Source: Gracilaria gracilis (Eukaryota; Rhodophyta; Florideophyceae; Gracilariales; Gracilariaceae). From it: a stretch of 64,000 nucleotides of DNA. The position numbers and the translations under genes are program-made. Of the stretch, positions 33,579 through 47,063 are shown piece by piece. Where the stretch lies: NCBI GenBank assembly GCA_030374805.1, contig JARGSG010000047.1, positions 124,001-188,000 of the forward strand. The letters run 5' to 3'. Below the pieces are notes generated by a model. The model was given only the letters and a program-made list of their open reading frames with translations. It made no database searches and was not told the origin of the DNA. Numbering within the stretch: position 1 is the stretch's first letter; each line of letters begins with the position of its first letter.

Positions 33579-36500
33579 CTTTTTTCAATCGACAATCTCG
33601 AAATCTCTCCGTTTCTCGGATATGGCAGACAGCTCTTCCGCAGTCATGGATCTGTTGCTACGGCGCCAAGAAGCAGAGATGAAGTCGCTTTCTGCCTCGT
33701 GAAGTTGGAGGAGGAGTACTACGACCTGGCACAAGTAAACTATGAAGACCTGGATGCGGCTCGTAAGTAAGAGTTCAAACGACGACTCAAGGAGATCAAG
33801 GGCCAACGTGATGATGTTATGCAACACATCGAATCTGCTTCGAAGCGTATGGGAACCACGCGCCGTCTCTTGTCCGTTTCAAGCACTGTGAATTCTCCAG
33901 GCCAGACGTCTGGAAGCGGTGGCATGGTTCTGTATCTCATTCTAAACCTTCCATCATTCCGAGGCAGTGATCCCACCGCCATTAAAGATCCATTTGAATT
34001 TCTAGGAAAGGTTAAGACATTCCTCTCCGCCCACGAAGTACCACCTCAACGTCGGTTTCCGGCTTTGATCACTACCCTAACTGGATACGATCGACAATGA
34101 GCCGAGACCAACCTGTCTGGCTCAGACTGGGAAGCGATCTATGCACTCTTTTCACACCACTTCGAGTCGCCCGCGATACGTGACAAACTGCTGCGCGATC
34201 TGATGATAATCGTACAGGGATCTTCGGAGTCGGTGCAAGAGTACAGTGACAGAATCACAAGTCTTATGTCTCGCACTGGACGTCAAGACAATGATGAGAC
34301 ACTCGTTGCGGTGTATATCGAAGGGCTAGACCTGGACCTTCACGATTTGATGCACGTCGCGCGCGCTGCTACGTTGAACATGTAGAAGCGCAAAAATCAA
34401 AAATCAAGGATCCCCAACAGTCTCAATTGCGGACGAGATCGCGAGCGCGATCGCGCTTGACTGCTCTCGTTCTTCAAGACATCTTGCAGGCCGTAGCACA
34501 CCGACGGGAGGGCCAGAGACAGAGAAGCAGCAGGATGGCAAGAAGAAGCGTGGGGCACATGGAAATCCACGTTTTCGCAACACACGTGAACAAGATAAGA
34601 AATCCGTTGATCAACGGAATGAAGTGAAAAGACTAGACAAGGTTACCAGGGAGCAGCTCCGAAGAGAGAAGAAGTGCTTTCGGTACAAGAAACCATGGTA
34701 GCCAGGGCACGAGTGCGTCAAAGAAGAGAGGAAAGAACTTCTTGCCGCGACACTGCAAGGGGTGGCTTCCCCACATAGTCACGAAGCAGATCTTGGTCAT
34801 GACTCACTAGATGAGTTTAATCTCCGCGCGCTGCTCTGCTACGAGAAGCATGATCCAGAAGCCCTACTGGCTCTGGCCCTCGAAGGTTCAGAACGGACTC
34901 ATGACCGCACAGTCAGCGCTCTCTGTGCACCTCGCGCCGCAGCCTCTGAACTTCTGTACACCCCGGTGCAGATCAGCCCTCATGGATGGGCGATGGTTGA
35001 CTGCGGGGCGACTTCCACGTTCATATCAACGGAGTTCGTTCGGAATCACAAGATCGCAGTCCAAGAAGTCACTAGAAGCATTCATGATGGCCGAGGAAAG
35101 TTTATAGCCGAGCTTAAAGGAATGGATACGGTCACTGTAAAGAATGGAGGTCGAACAGCAGTAATTACAGCAGAACTGATGGAAATGCCGACACGATGGG
35201 ACATGAGCATTGGGATTCCGCAATTCCCGGTATTCGGTTACTCCATCGAGGGGGTCTTGCAAGCCGCCAGCTCTTCGTCAGACGAGCGCCAGCACACGCC
35301 AGATCCCGATCATGTAGACTAGATGAATAGCAAACACGGAGGCCGTAACGCAAAGGATCTTTCTGATGACGTATCAGAGGCATTAAGTCGGAACCAGAAA
35401 ATTCCTCTGCCCGCACGATTATGCTCTCATCCACTGGATGTGCGGCGGGTAAGACTAAGGGTGAACTCTCCATTGTGGACCCCAGTGAACTTCGTGTCTA
35501 ATAAGGACGAAGAGCGTGTTACCGTCGACATCTCTCGCTGGCTATCAGACAGAGTCATCGAACGAGCGCCTGCAGAGTGCGCTAGCTCCTTTCCAATCCT
35601 CAGTGTGCCAAAGAAGGACGGCAATAGAAAGTTAGTGGACGTCCGCGCCTGTATTGATCTTCGTCACCTCAACTCTTGTCTACCGGACTCAGACTATCTA
35701 TAACCACGTGTGCAATATATTCTGGACGCTGTCGGATCTGTAACAGGTCCAGACGCCGTGTTAACGACATTGGACATCAGGGACGGTTATTTTCGATCCT
35801 CAATTCCCGAGGAGGATAGGAACAACCTGGCGTTTCGTTGGAACGGAGTTCATTACAGGATGTGCGCAGCTCCCTTTGGGATAAAGACGATGTCTGCTAA
35901 ATTCCAGCAGTTAATGGACAAGATTTCCAGCGATGTCTCGTTTGTGACCGTCTACATCGACGACGTAATCATCTATTCTCGCTGCTTGCCGGACCATGTG
36001 GAACACGTGAAGTTTGTCATCGACCTCCTCACAAGCTAAGACAACCCAATCAGGGCCGACAAATGTCGGTTTGGTCAGACCGAGGTACATTTGCTTGGCT
36101 TCGTTGTAACTAAGGATGGAATCCGGAAAGGCCCAGCGAAAGTGAAGGCAATCTCAGAATGGGAACACCCACGAAAAACTAAGCAGTTGTTTGGTTTCCT
36201 TGGAGCAGCGAACTATTATCGCCAATTTATTCCTCGATTCTCCCACATCTCAAGACCGCTGGACGCCGTGCGCAAAACGAAGGAACCCTTCCCACGGTCC
36301 CCAGAAATGATCGATGCTTTCGAGACCATCAGGAAAAATATGGCCGAAGAAGTAACCCTGTCCTATCCCGTCGACAGTAGAGATTTTTTTGTCGGCACAG
36401 ACGCCTCCGATTATGGTATTGGGGCTTGGCTGGGCCAGAAAGAAGAACGAGGAGAGATTCGATTTATTGCTTTTGCGTCGTGCCCACTCTTTAAGTCCGA

Positions 36501-37392
36501 GAAGAATTACGGAGCGACGAAAAAGACACTCCTTGCCATCGTGTGGGCTTTGAACAAGTTCCGATGCTACTTACTCGGAAAGTTTTTCACTCTCTACACA
36601 GACCATCGAGCGTTGACATTTCCGCACACCCAACGTACCATGAATCCCATGATAGCAAGTTGGTTCGACCAGATTGTCAAACTTTTGTTTCTGATTGTGC
36701 ATCTTCCAGGTCCACACGACGATATGGCGGACGTACTCAGTCGCATAATGCCTAGCGTTACCTTTTCGCACCTGACCGTCACACAGCTCGTCCGAAACAA
36801 GACGGCTCCGGAAGCTGCAGAAGAAAGACGCTCCCTTATTGAACTTGCTCACTCATTCAGACAATTTGGAGAAGCAGAGGTCTTTACCAAGTTGTGGAAC
36901 GATGGATACTGGTAGGACGGCATTAGTGGAGATATCAAGAAAGTGACCGGCTCCTGCACCCCCTGTCTGCGCTACAATTTCCAGAAGAGAGGGTTTCATC
37001 CACTCACATCTGTAGTGGCAGACCTACCATGGGATCATATCGCTGTGGACCTCGTGAAGTCTTTGCCAGTGCCAGATAGCGGGCACAACACACTTTTGAA
37101 GATCGTATGTGTCATGACGAAGTTCGCTATTCTAATCCCCTTGAGAAGCAGGGAAATGGAGAGTGTTGCCCTCGCTTGAAACTCCTACGTTCGAAGTCAA
37201 GATGATTACGAATCATCGGACGGAGAAGAGCGGAAAGATGAGTTATCATGTTGTTTGGAAAGATCCGCGTGTTGAGCCTGGGTGGAAACCAGTCGAGAAT
37301 TTTAATAATGTGAACGTCATTCGCAAATATTGGAAATTGGTCCGTCCAACGCGAAGCAGCAAAAGCTTAAAGAAGGACTGACCTGGGGGTGA

Positions 37393-37688
37393 TGTCGTAC
37401 TGGGCGCTCTAAAGAAGAGGACGTTACGAGATGAATTTACAGGTCTCCTGATCTTTTGTAAGTACGGCCATCTTACAGTTGCCAGCAATAGATATATCTC
37501 ATCTTTGCTACTTGCATTGGTGTCAACCTTAAGCGTAGGTGGCGCCCTGTCCAACGAGACTTGAACAGGGGTCAGCACGGAAATCATGTTCCATCTTTAA
37601 TGGGCCGCAACTGGCTTAGTAAACGAAGAAAACTCGGGTAGGTGTTTGGTTGCACTCTTCGGGCCCTCCCCTTCCTCTATCTTCCACA
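37393..37688 (+). repeat. Gypsy-2 3' LTR
   Basis: 296 bp, preceded by a GGGGG-rich purine tract, ends CA. Confidence 0.82.
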
Positions 37689-37693
37689 CTGTC

Positions 37694-37830
37694 AAGAAGC
37701 AGAATCTAAAAAAACAAAAAGCAGTTAAAGAGAAAGAAACAGATGCAAAACTCAAAGTCAAAGGAGAGCGCAGTGCGCAACGCAGGACAAATGTAAGGGC
37801 AAAAGTGACGTTCAAAAATTTTTGACTGCA
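37694..37830 (+). mobile_element. DDE transposase relic, right part
   Basis: Lys-rich C-terminal tail (KKQNLKKQKAVKEKETD..., then TGA) that continues in the same frame the tail interrupted at 33272. This marks the Gypsy-2 insertion point in the transposase gene. Confidence 0.6.
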
Positions 37831-37957
37831 TTTTAGAGTGTGATGGTTCTATCGGTTTGTGAATAAAACCAGAAACAGTACTCTAAAAAGAATGAAAATG
37901 CTCTATTGGTATTTATTGGTCAATTTTGTGAGACAGGTAAAAAGAATCAAAAAACTA

Positions 37958-40018
37958 CACCCAGTGACCGCATTAGATGTGGCTGAGTATTTAGTGTGGT
38001 AACGAATATAACGTGGCCCACACTATTATTGGTACCAGCGGTAAACGCTGCGGTCGAGAATAGTGTGGGTCAGCGCCGAACATTACGAGAGCCAGCTTGC
38101 ATGCACTGCTCCAAGGAAAGACAACTTGTCTTCCCCCAATACACAGATCATCCAGACAATCTCATATCGTTCACGATCCAGATGAGCGTTCCTCTTAGTG
38201 CTTCTCCTATCATAGCGGCCTTCCAACGAGCATCAATCCGTTCCAATGATCCATCAATAGTAGACACCATCGCCGAATCAACCCAGAGCGGTGCCACTTC
38301 TCAGCCAAACTTCCCTACCACCCCAAATGTTTTTCCCAAACAGGACAAAACGGTGAGTAAAATACTTACCACTGCCGAGCGCACTAAAATAGCCTCGTGG
38401 ATGACCAAAGAAGCAACCCGTACTGAACCTCGTAACATTGTTTCGAAAGCTGTTCGGCAATTTCCGTTGCTATTTCGCAGCTCGAACAAGACCAACTTAA
38501 TGAAGGCAAGCAGAATATGGCGCAGCAAATCAGAATACTTTGACGAAAATGGTGATTACCAGAGCAGGGGCTCATGCACAAGTATATCTCGCAGTAAACA
38601 CATCGGAGTCAAACGTTTTGAGTTGAAGGCCGCCAAGGAAGAGGGCGTAAACCCCGAGTTTGGGTGCAAGCACTGCACCTGGCTATGATCCGTGAATTCG
38701 ATCGACTTCGAAAACTTGGGGTAAAGTTCAACTGGAAGGTGTTGCAAGCGCTCGCCCTACAAATGATCGAAACATCATCCCACCCTCACTATCATAAGAC
38801 GGCGTTCGACCTACGCATACGAACACTGATTTCTCGCAGCATCAATCGCAGATGGGTCCATACCTTTATGGATCGACACCGAATTGTAAGCAGATCTCAC
38901 ACTGGAAAGCTCATAGTATCTCCTGCAAAAAGAGAACAGATCCACAAGGAAGTTGCATATCATTTCGGAAAGGTGTCTCGATAGTTTCAGAGCGGAAGTT
39001 GGAAGGAGGAGGATATTGAAAATGCGGATGAGACACATTTTCTTATTAATATGGACAATGGAAAAACCTTAGGCTTCTGTGATGATAAAGAAGTGAAGTA
39101 TGGAGATGTTGTATTGGGTGGAGAAGGAATGACTATGATGGTTCACATTAGTGGCAGTGCAACCACACGTATTGAACCAGCAGTTATGGTATTCATGAAT
39201 AAGAACAGATTATACCCGATACGTGGCATTCCTGAAGATGTTCCGGGTGTATCTTACCGAAATGGTCCAAAAAGGTGGATTGATTCTACGGTTATGCCGC
39301 AACGGTTTAGGGGACCAAGAGCCATAAAATCATTACCAAATGGAAGAAGACGAGCCCTGTTCGTCGAGAACTGCAGTGGGCATAGAGCCGCGGTTAAAAT
39401 TCAGGCATCATTAAAGCTCTGAATACGATCAACAATGAGGTGCATTACTTTCCACCCAACGCAACAGATTTAGTCCAGCCGGCTGACTCTTTTATCATTC
39501 AAAAGGTTAGGAGCGCTTGGAGCACGCGTTGGAATAAATACAAACTGGGGATGGTTTCGAAGGGAGCTTGGTCGTCCTCAGGAAAACTGTCCAATCCTGG
39601 AAAGCGATTGTTCTTGAGGTTGGCAGTTGCAGCGGTACACGATGCCAACCGTCAGAAAAATCTTGATGGGATAACTAACGCAAGAAAGGCCATGATAAGA
39701 ACAGAACTAGCTCTAAACTTGAACCGGCGGTGGGAGGTTCGCTAGCTTTTTCGCCAGCTTCAAGAAGTTATAGCGAAGTACAAGAACCACTTTGACGGGG
39801 AGATCGTTTCTGTTTAAGTGACTGCAAGATGTGTGAGAAATCAGCAAATGACCCACACTAATTTAGTCTAAAGTAAATGATGTAGCCCACAGAAATTGCA
39901 GATGCACTCTATATAGTGTGGTACCTTTAATATTGTGGCCCGCGCTATTACTGGTTTCCCTGCCTCAGTTTTCCTTACCGTTTCTAATGTGGGCCACATT
40001 TAATGCGGTCACTGGGTG
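37958..40018 (+). mobile_element. pogo-like DNA transposon, copy 1
   Basis: 2061 bp with terminal inverted repeats CACCCAGTGACCGCA and TA on each side, the Tc1/mariner-superfamily target duplication. The ends hold GTGGCCCACA/TGTGGGCCAC-type subterminal motifs. It encodes one transposase and is about 2.1 kb like copy 2 without its insert. Confidence 0.88.
38182..39789 (+). pseudogene. pogo-like transposase, copy 1
   Basis: Begins MSVPLSASPIIAAFQRAS. An HTH region follows (AERTKIASWMTKEATR, then KAVRQFPLLFRSS and RIWRS). The catalytic core has DETHFLINMDNGKTLGF (about 39026), FVENCSGH (about 39362) and FPPNATDLVQPADSF (about 39448). The second catalytic Asp is Glu here (copy 2 keeps RDNCSGH). 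A frameshift lies near 38670, a TAG near 38983 and another frameshift near 39415, so it cannot make transposase. Roughly 60% like copy 2 by eye, so the two copies are old and separate insertions. Confidence 0.8.
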
Positions 40019-40020
40019 TA

Positions 40021-40449
40021 AACGCATTTCAAAGAAAACGGAGATGTAGAAAAGAAAAAAGTGTTTGAAAACACATTTTTGAATGGTTTTGATGATGCAA
40101 TCAATTTGTAGGACAAAAGCGTTTTTGAAGAAACAAATAGTTTGCTTTAGCTTTAAAGTGCAAAATTGGATGCATTAAAAAAACGCAAAGTGCATTAGAG
40201 AAACCAAATGAAGAAAAACGATTGTTGAGAGAGCCAGCTCTGCGTTTGTAAATTCTGGTTCTAAGCAAGATTAGTGCACTACATTGAGCAGTTTTTGCCG
40301 AAACTGCAGGTCTAGAAGAGAATGAACATGATGAACCGCCGTCGTCGCATGGTGTGTCCGTTGGAGTCGACGTTTTCGGATCTTCAACAACCCATGGATG
40401 TTTCTTTCTGGTAAACAAAAACTGCACCACAATACCCGCGCGAGGAAGG
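40021..40449. other. spacer between the two transposons, no gene seen
   Basis: 430 bp of AT-rich DNA, Lys-rich if read on the plus strand, as in transposase tails. No motif firm enough to name. Confidence 0.3.
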
Positions 40450-40742
40450 TACACCCAGTGACCGCAACTAATGTGGCTGACAAAATAATGTGGGTACCTT
40501 GAGTAATGTAGCCTACATTAATATTAGTTGTGCCTTTCTCACCGTTGAGAGAAATAATGTGGCCTACATTATAGGCGTGAGCACACAATTTAATGTGTCA
40601 AAGAAAGGCGGGAAGAACGCAAACTGTCTCGAGCTGCAGGACAACAATAACAGCGCCAGGACGTCCTCGGACATTATCCAAACCGGTCCCGTATCAGTTG
40701 TCTACCATAACGCCTTGCAGCGCCATCAAAACTGATCCACAC

Positions 40743-42312
40743 ATGCCGCCTCTATCCGGGTCTCTAGTTCTGGCAGCCTTCGAGAGGCAAGCTCATAACT
40801 CCGCCGCAAGCGCCAGTGCTGGACCACAACAAAGCAGTGATGTCCCTCATGACCTTTTAGTAGCCACCGCACCAAATCCGTCCACCGTACAAGTTATTGC
40901 CAAGCAAAAGCACTCCCCATACATTGTCCTTTCAATCGCAAACCGGATCAAGATCATCCAATGGATGATAAACGAAGTTAATATCCACGGCCAGAAACAC
41001 ATTTCATCAAGGGCAGTCAAACAGTTTCCATTTCATTTTCGCTCCTCCGAGAAGGCCAACCTACAACGATCCAGTCGTCTTTGGAGAAACCGCCATCAGT
41101 TCGTCGAAGAAGATGGAACCGTTTACACTACGGGAACAACGACATCTGTGACACGTAATACATACAATGGCATTAAAAGAGTTGACCTAAAAGCCAGAGC
41201 TGGGAGAGGGCGGAAACCGAGGCCGTGGGTAGTGGCACTGCAGCTGGACATGGTGGAAGAATTTGATCGCCTACGACGGCTTGGGGTAAAGCTCAATTGG
41301 AGGACACTGCATGCTCTCGCCTTACATTTGATCGCAACATCGCAGAATACCACTTACTTCAACGGTATGATCGACGCAGAAAGTGAGAAAAATGTAACTG
41401 CTTGTATCGCACGGAGATAGATTCACGGATTCACAGACAGTCATCGGATCGTCAGCAGATCTATTACAGGAAAGCATTTGCTGTCGCCGGAGAAAGAAGT
41501 TTTCATACAGAAGCAAGACGCATATCATCTCGGAGATATGAAGCGCGCGTTTGACACCAAACTTTACGACGAAATCAATGTTGAGAATGCCGACGAGACG
41601 CATTTCGTCATAAACGCCGACAATGGAAAGACGTTAGGATTTTGTGGGGACAAGGAAGTCAAGTACGCAGATGTAGTTTCGGGAGGGGGGGGGGTATGAC
41701 CATGGTAGTTCGCATCAGTGGCGGTCGCGACGCCCGAGGCGAACCTGTAATCATGGTATTCCAAAACAAGTCCCGCTCCTATCCGATCCGCAATGTTCCG
41801 GACGACATCAACGGCGCCTCTTACCGATCAGGTCCTAAGGGTTGGATGGATACAAAAGTTATGCCAGAGTGGTTAGCAGAATCAAAAGTCATCAACAGAC
41901 TTCCACATAATCGCAAACGCATTCTGTTCCGTGACAATTGCAGTGGCCATGCTCCAAGCGAGGCATTACAAAACGCAGCAAACAATATCAAGACTAAGAT
42001 ACAATATTTCCCGAAGAATGCTACGCCCTTGATTCAGCCTGCGAATTCCTTTGTTATCCAAAAGATTAAAAAGGCGTGGTCAAGACGGTGAGAAGCGCAC
42101 AAGCTGGATATGATATCAAAGGAGCGATGGTCGGCGTCAGGGAAAGTGGAAAACCCTGGAAAGCATTTCTTCTTATGTTTGGCCAAGCTGGTGGTTCAGG
42201 ACGTGAATGTGCAAAGAGACACAGACGGTCTCACATATGCTCGAAAGGCGATGATCAGGACAGGAATGGCGCTCAACATTAATGGACTGTGGATGGAACG
42301 CCTGTGGACAGC
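40743..42312 (+). pseudogene. pogo-like transposase, copy 2
   Basis: Starts MPPLSGSLVLAAFERQ. HTH region ANRIKIIQWMINEV, KAVKQFPFHFRSS, RLWRNR. Core motifs: ADETHFVINADNGKTLGF (about 41592), FRDNCSGH (about 41927) and FPKNATPLIQPANSF (about 42008). The third catalytic Asp is Asn here. There is a TAG at about 41418, a frameshift at the G run 41683-41695 and a TGA at about 42089. The gene's last codons lie beyond the LTR insert, from 47374 (ARELFLNL... RRYRNNFKGK). Confidence 0.8.
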
Positions 42313-42626
42313 TGTACAGGGTGCTTGAGGCCCAGCCGCCGTTGGCGGGCCTCTTTGTGTCAGCCATCATTACGCGTTCATGTGCGCAGCCCCCTGAGCG
42401 CCCTATCACTTTGAGCTCCGGCACGCCTCCACGCTAGAGGCGCGTCTAACACCACTATAATAAAACACCGGGACTTCGCAGCGCCTGCGCGACTCCCGGG
42501 GGAGCCAGCACGGAGAGACAACACTCTCCTTTCTTCTGCTGGTTCTCGCTCCCCTTTTCTTTCGCCGGCCCGCTCGCCTCCCCCACTCGCCTCGCCACCG
42601 CCTACGCGGTGAACACATCTACCCCA
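42313..42626 (+). repeat. LTR-4 5' LTR
   Basis: 314 bp, starts TGTACAGGGTGC, ends ACCCCA, and contains an AATAAAA signal. GC-rich compared with the 3' copy. Confidence 0.85.
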
Positions 42627-45330
42627 GTTATGGGCCCAGGTTTACGTTCTTCTAAACCACTTTCACCGACCGATCCTCCGATGTTTAACCCGGAAGGCGA
42701 CCTCCAAGAGTATCGACGCGACGTCTCACGTTGGGTGGAAACCATACAAGCCGCCGCGGAGAAAGGCACCGACCGGTTGTACAAAACTGTCTACGCCACT
42801 CTTGCTCGTCACTTTTATGACCGTGGTTTACTTCGTGAGCAGAAACCTATAGTTGACGAGGCAGTCACTAAGCAATTTATCGATTTAAATCACAACGATC
42901 AAATTGAGGCAGTCAAGGACATCGTCAAACTCATCGCCGTCGATCCTCCGATAGCGATTGTAACACGCTTGATCTCATCCTTCACCGAGGTAACTCAGTG
43001 CAAGCGTCGCCGCTGCGAAAATTTGAACGCTTTCGTATCTCGCTCCCGAGGCTTGGCAGCCAATCATCTTCTGCATGTTAGAATATCCACTTCCTCCCAA
43101 GTCAGTGCAGTCCTTGCAATAACGCTCCTAAACAACGCTTTACTCAGCGAGGAGACGTTAACGAACGCCAAGTTGCAACTTGTTGCACTGGCGGAAGCTC
43201 GTCAAAAAGACCAACCTGAGGCGGAAGTGTCGATAACGAAGAGTTCCCGTGCATCGGTTCTTGAGTTTTTCAATAAGTTCGCCGATATATTCAACTCCGA
43301 CAGTGCCCTGCCACAACCTTCCGACAACGCTAATACCGTTCGTTGCAAGTCCACTGGTCTAGTCAGCGGCGCGCACGGGCTCCTCGAGAGTTATTCGGAA
43401 GTCATTGAATATCTTAATGACCGAGCACCAGGTGAGAACCACATCCGTGACATGTTTTCCATTGGCCCTCGTTGAAAGCGCAACCTCGGCGACGCCGTTA
43501 AGGTTATACGCAACTTGAACTTTACGCCCAAGTCGGCAGACAAGTCTTATAAGAAGGCTGATATTGAGAACATGGTCGGACAACGCGTTCAGCAGGCGTT
43601 GGCAGCTTACCAGAAGCAATCACAGCCAAGCCAGAGCACCACCGCTCCCCAGCACGTGCACAACAAACAGCGCAACAATTCCTCTCGACCCCGCCGGTCA
43701 AACAAACAAAAGACCGAGCGGGAGGCTGGGTACTGCTTCGACTGTGGTTCTAAGACTCATCTCCGCGGGAGTTATGAGTGCCAAAGCCCGTCACATGAAA
43801 CCAAACGCATTCGTGCTGTCAAGGAAGGGAAAGGCAAACATGATGCCCCAACTAAGTCGGACAACGGTTTTCGACAAGGCTCCAACCCTTCCCAACGCAG
43901 TCATCTCTAACTGCAGGGGAAGGAGCCTATTCTGACCTGTTTCCCGCGTTCGCAGACGCAAACCCTATCGGCGATCCAGGTTGCCCAAGGAGTGTAGGGT
44001 CTTTGTGCGCCATAGCACAGCTCCGCGTCTCCTTGGTGACAGAAATAGTCCTCGACGAGCGAGATTGCGAGCCCTTCCTCCATGGTTTCGGAGAGGAATG
44101 CGTAGACGCCGCACCAACCTTTGCGATGTAGAAATTTCAAGGCACTGACGAAAACGGAACCCCCTTCGTGCTACCGTTCGATGTAGTATGCGGTAGGGGA
44201 CCAATCTTGTTGGGGAACGATGTACTATCACGTTCCGATCTCCTGGATCGGGAGAACAAGATCCGCATCCCTCAAGGTATAGTGGCAACCCCTCCTCACC
44301 TGTCCTTCTCCGAACCTACCATACCGGTTCCGAACTGACGAAGCGCACCAGACTCCTCATAGTCCCTTCGTGCACCCAATCAGTGAAGTCCTTCTTCACC
44401 CATGCGAAGAACCTTGTCTTCAAGAGAAATGTCATCAAGAATGAGGAGCGCTTCGCAAAACGCTTCCATCTCTACATCCATTTACGCCCGAAGGACATGA
44501 AGAGAATCTGTGAGCGTTCCGGAGTTCTCACAAGGACGCTCGAAGCCCTGCTACAATCCGCCTTTGATTCATGTACGACATGTGCGAGCACTGGGCGCCC
44601 ACTAGCGTCCAGGAAAATCTCCTTCTCTCGTATCCTGAAGGAATTCAATGAGCACGTCCAAGTGGACTTCATGTTTGTAGCCGAACTCGGAAACCTCCCA
44701 ATCTTCCACATGAGGGATGCAGCCTCAGGGTTCTCGGTTGCATGGCTATGCCTCTCGAGGAACATGAAAAAACTGCGGAAAGCTTTGTGATCCATTGAAT
44801 CTCAACTCATGGCGCCCCCACAGAACTCTCGGGCGACCCAGAATTGGACTGCAAAGAGTTCAGGGCAATGTGTGTCTCGCATGGCATTAAATTTTGCCCT
44901 AGGCCAGCCCGTCGGCACAACAAGCTAGGAATCGTCGAATCTTCAAACGAGTCCATCAGATTTCTGACCCTACGCCTCGTTAAAGACAGACAATTCACGG
45001 CTCCTAGATGGCAACAGTGCCCCTCTGACCAAGAACTGGTCTCTAGAGCCACATTTCTCAAGAACATCTTGCTAGGTTCGAGGTTCGTATCCAGTTCCGA
45101 GCTAGCTCGAGGGTATCGGCCGGCATTCCAGGGCCTGCCAAAAGCCAGGCTCACGAAGGATCTCGCCGATGCCTACCACGAAAAGGCAGCTCGTCAAGCC
45201 CTGCATACGTTCTTACGCACGAAACACGTAAAGCACCTTGACAAAACACTACTTTTTCCCAAGACACCTGTCTATTACTTTGTGAAAGCGCAAGGAGGGG
45301 ACAGTGGTATCCAGGGTTTGTCAAAGAGAT

Positions 45331-46635
45331 CTATGAACACTTCGTAATCGTCTTGGCGACGGAAGACCTCCACGGTTTCTCGTACACTGTTGCGTACGAA
45401 GACCTCCGTCTAAGCCCCAAGTCTAAGCTGCTCGAAGAACTCGAGCGTATAGAACTCGGATACACAAAAGTTCCCCAACCTTCGCCCGACCCTAAAGTGG
45501 CCCCACAGTATGAACAGCCGGAAATCCAGACAAACCCGCTCGTCCAAATAACTGAAGAACCGCCAATAATGAAGGATGACCTGCAGCTCAATTCCGCATT
45601 CGCAGAATGGGATGACCATCCCCTCCGCTCTGCCTCTCTTGCCGGAACATCCGCCACTCGTCCTTTTGACATGCCGTCGAAGGACATTGGCCAACCAGCT
45701 TCATTCTCCGCTACCCCGGCTACAATCTCTCCAAACACGGACTTAAACGCATAATATTCATCAACAACTCGTGCCATAGCATTGGCAAGCGCAGTCTGGA
45801 TGCACATGGTGGGGGAGTTGCTGACCACCATGCGCTCCTCGCGCAGCTCGAATCGTCTCGTCTCTTCAGTTTTCTTGCGATCTCCAGGGCTCGAGACGCG
45901 AACAGGAACACCTGGGTTCTTCAAACACCACGAATCAAGACAATCGAGCAACTTGCAGTCAACAAGGGCTACCACCCTCCATGCATCAGTCAGGGAGTCG
46001 TACTCTTTTCTGAAAGGAATCCCGCCGCTCCAGAGACCTTGGATGGTAAGGGCATTAGCGAGGCCCGGGCCACTGAGAGAGTTAAACTCTATCTGTTGCC
46101 AGCCCCAAAGAGGCTCATCGTGATTATGCACATAATAGCAACCGCCCTCTAGGCGACGGACGCCACGTTCGTCTTCCATCACCTTATTCTCTGCCAGGTA
46201 CATAACAGGGTCAACAATCCAACGCTCTCCTTTACCCATGTTTTTGTACAGGCCGTAACGGCGCGCAGTTTCATGATCAAGGCGAGTCTTTGGCCGTATC
46301 TGACAACAACATCGGACGGCGAGACCAGCAAACTCGTCAAGCTGCGAGGCGCGGATGATGAGATGATAACCATCAATGTGTTCAATCACGTAGCGCTCGC
46401 GATGCCCCTCGTTTACGCGGGAAACATGCGAAATCGAATTCATGCTCCACTTGTCTTGTACATAAGCGTCAGGGACGTGCGTGTCATTGGGAAACACAAA
46501 GCGTTTTTCCGCCGCACGCTGCTTACGTATCATCCGCATACGGGCTTTCACGATATCGGCGTAGTCCTGGTCGCGGCTTTGCTTCTTCACACGATGTATG
46601 GCAGCGAACTTCTTGAGGAGGTACTCAGGTGCCAC
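45331..46635 (-). other. long antisense frame carried by LTR-4
   Basis: 434-residue minus-strand frame. Residues 1 to about 295 look like real protein: a basic helical start (VKARMRMIRKQRAAEKRF), DGYHLIIRASQLDEFAGL, CCCQIRPKTRLDHETARRYG, GGCYYVHNHDEPLWGWQQIE, VALVDCKLLDCLDSWC and MCIQTALANAMARVVDEYY. The last third runs opposite the sense frame at 45353-45754 and is probably shadow. No family recognised. Clustered Cys and His could mean a protease or metal-binding protein, which is only a guess. Confidence 0.5.
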
Positions 46636-47063
46636 GAAGTCATGAAGAGAGGCTAATCGTTTGCTTAAATTTTGCTGCGCACGCGCATTGTCGTCCTTCT
46701 AACGATGCGACGCAGCACTTTCAGCGCAGCGGACGCAAATAATTGGGATAGCCTTCGGTTTCTACACCAGCATCTTCTACCTCTACTAGACAAGAAACGA
46801 TCCACACGGGTTGAGTTAGTAACATACCTGCTCTACTACACGCGTTTTCTGAGCCGCAGCAATGTTTTTTGACTTAGGAGCCCTTCACCAAAGGCGCGCA
46901 ACAAAGCTGACCGAGCCACGACACAGCTGTAGCTATGCGAGCCAAGTTGTAGCGGAAGGCGCGAGGACGCCACAGAGGTAGCGCGCGGTGTCAAATACTA
47001 CCCAGACAAATGCCAGCTGGCTGGAGGATTTAATCCAAAGCAGCAGGGGGGAGTTAGGATAGC
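46636..47063. other. LTR-4 trailer before 3' LTR
   Basis: Non-coding end of the element, closing with a purine tract (AGCAGGGGGGAG) just before the 3' LTR. It would hold the promoter of the antisense frame. Confidence 0.45.

Larger units (their letters stand above)
33273..37688 (+). mobile_element. Ty3/Gypsy chromovirus-type element (Gypsy-2)
   Basis: About 4.4 kb with LTRs at 33273-33578 and 37393-37688, both starting TGTCGT, very roughly 85% identical. The target duplication is GTGTC on the left and CTGTC on the right, one base apart. Parts in order: gag capsid (33.9-34.4 kb), protease with VDCGAT (about 35.0 kb), reverse transcriptase with YIDD (about 35.95 kb), RNase H (36.3-36.6 kb), integrase remains (about 37.0-37.15 kb) and a well-kept chromodomain (about 37.19-37.36 kb). 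Broken, about six to eight breaks. Old. Confidence 0.88.

Noticed and set aside
42406-42618. Arg-rich minus-strand frame in the LTR-4 5' LTR
   Set aside because: Lies wholly in the LTR and is absent from the 3' LTR copy. Composition effect only.
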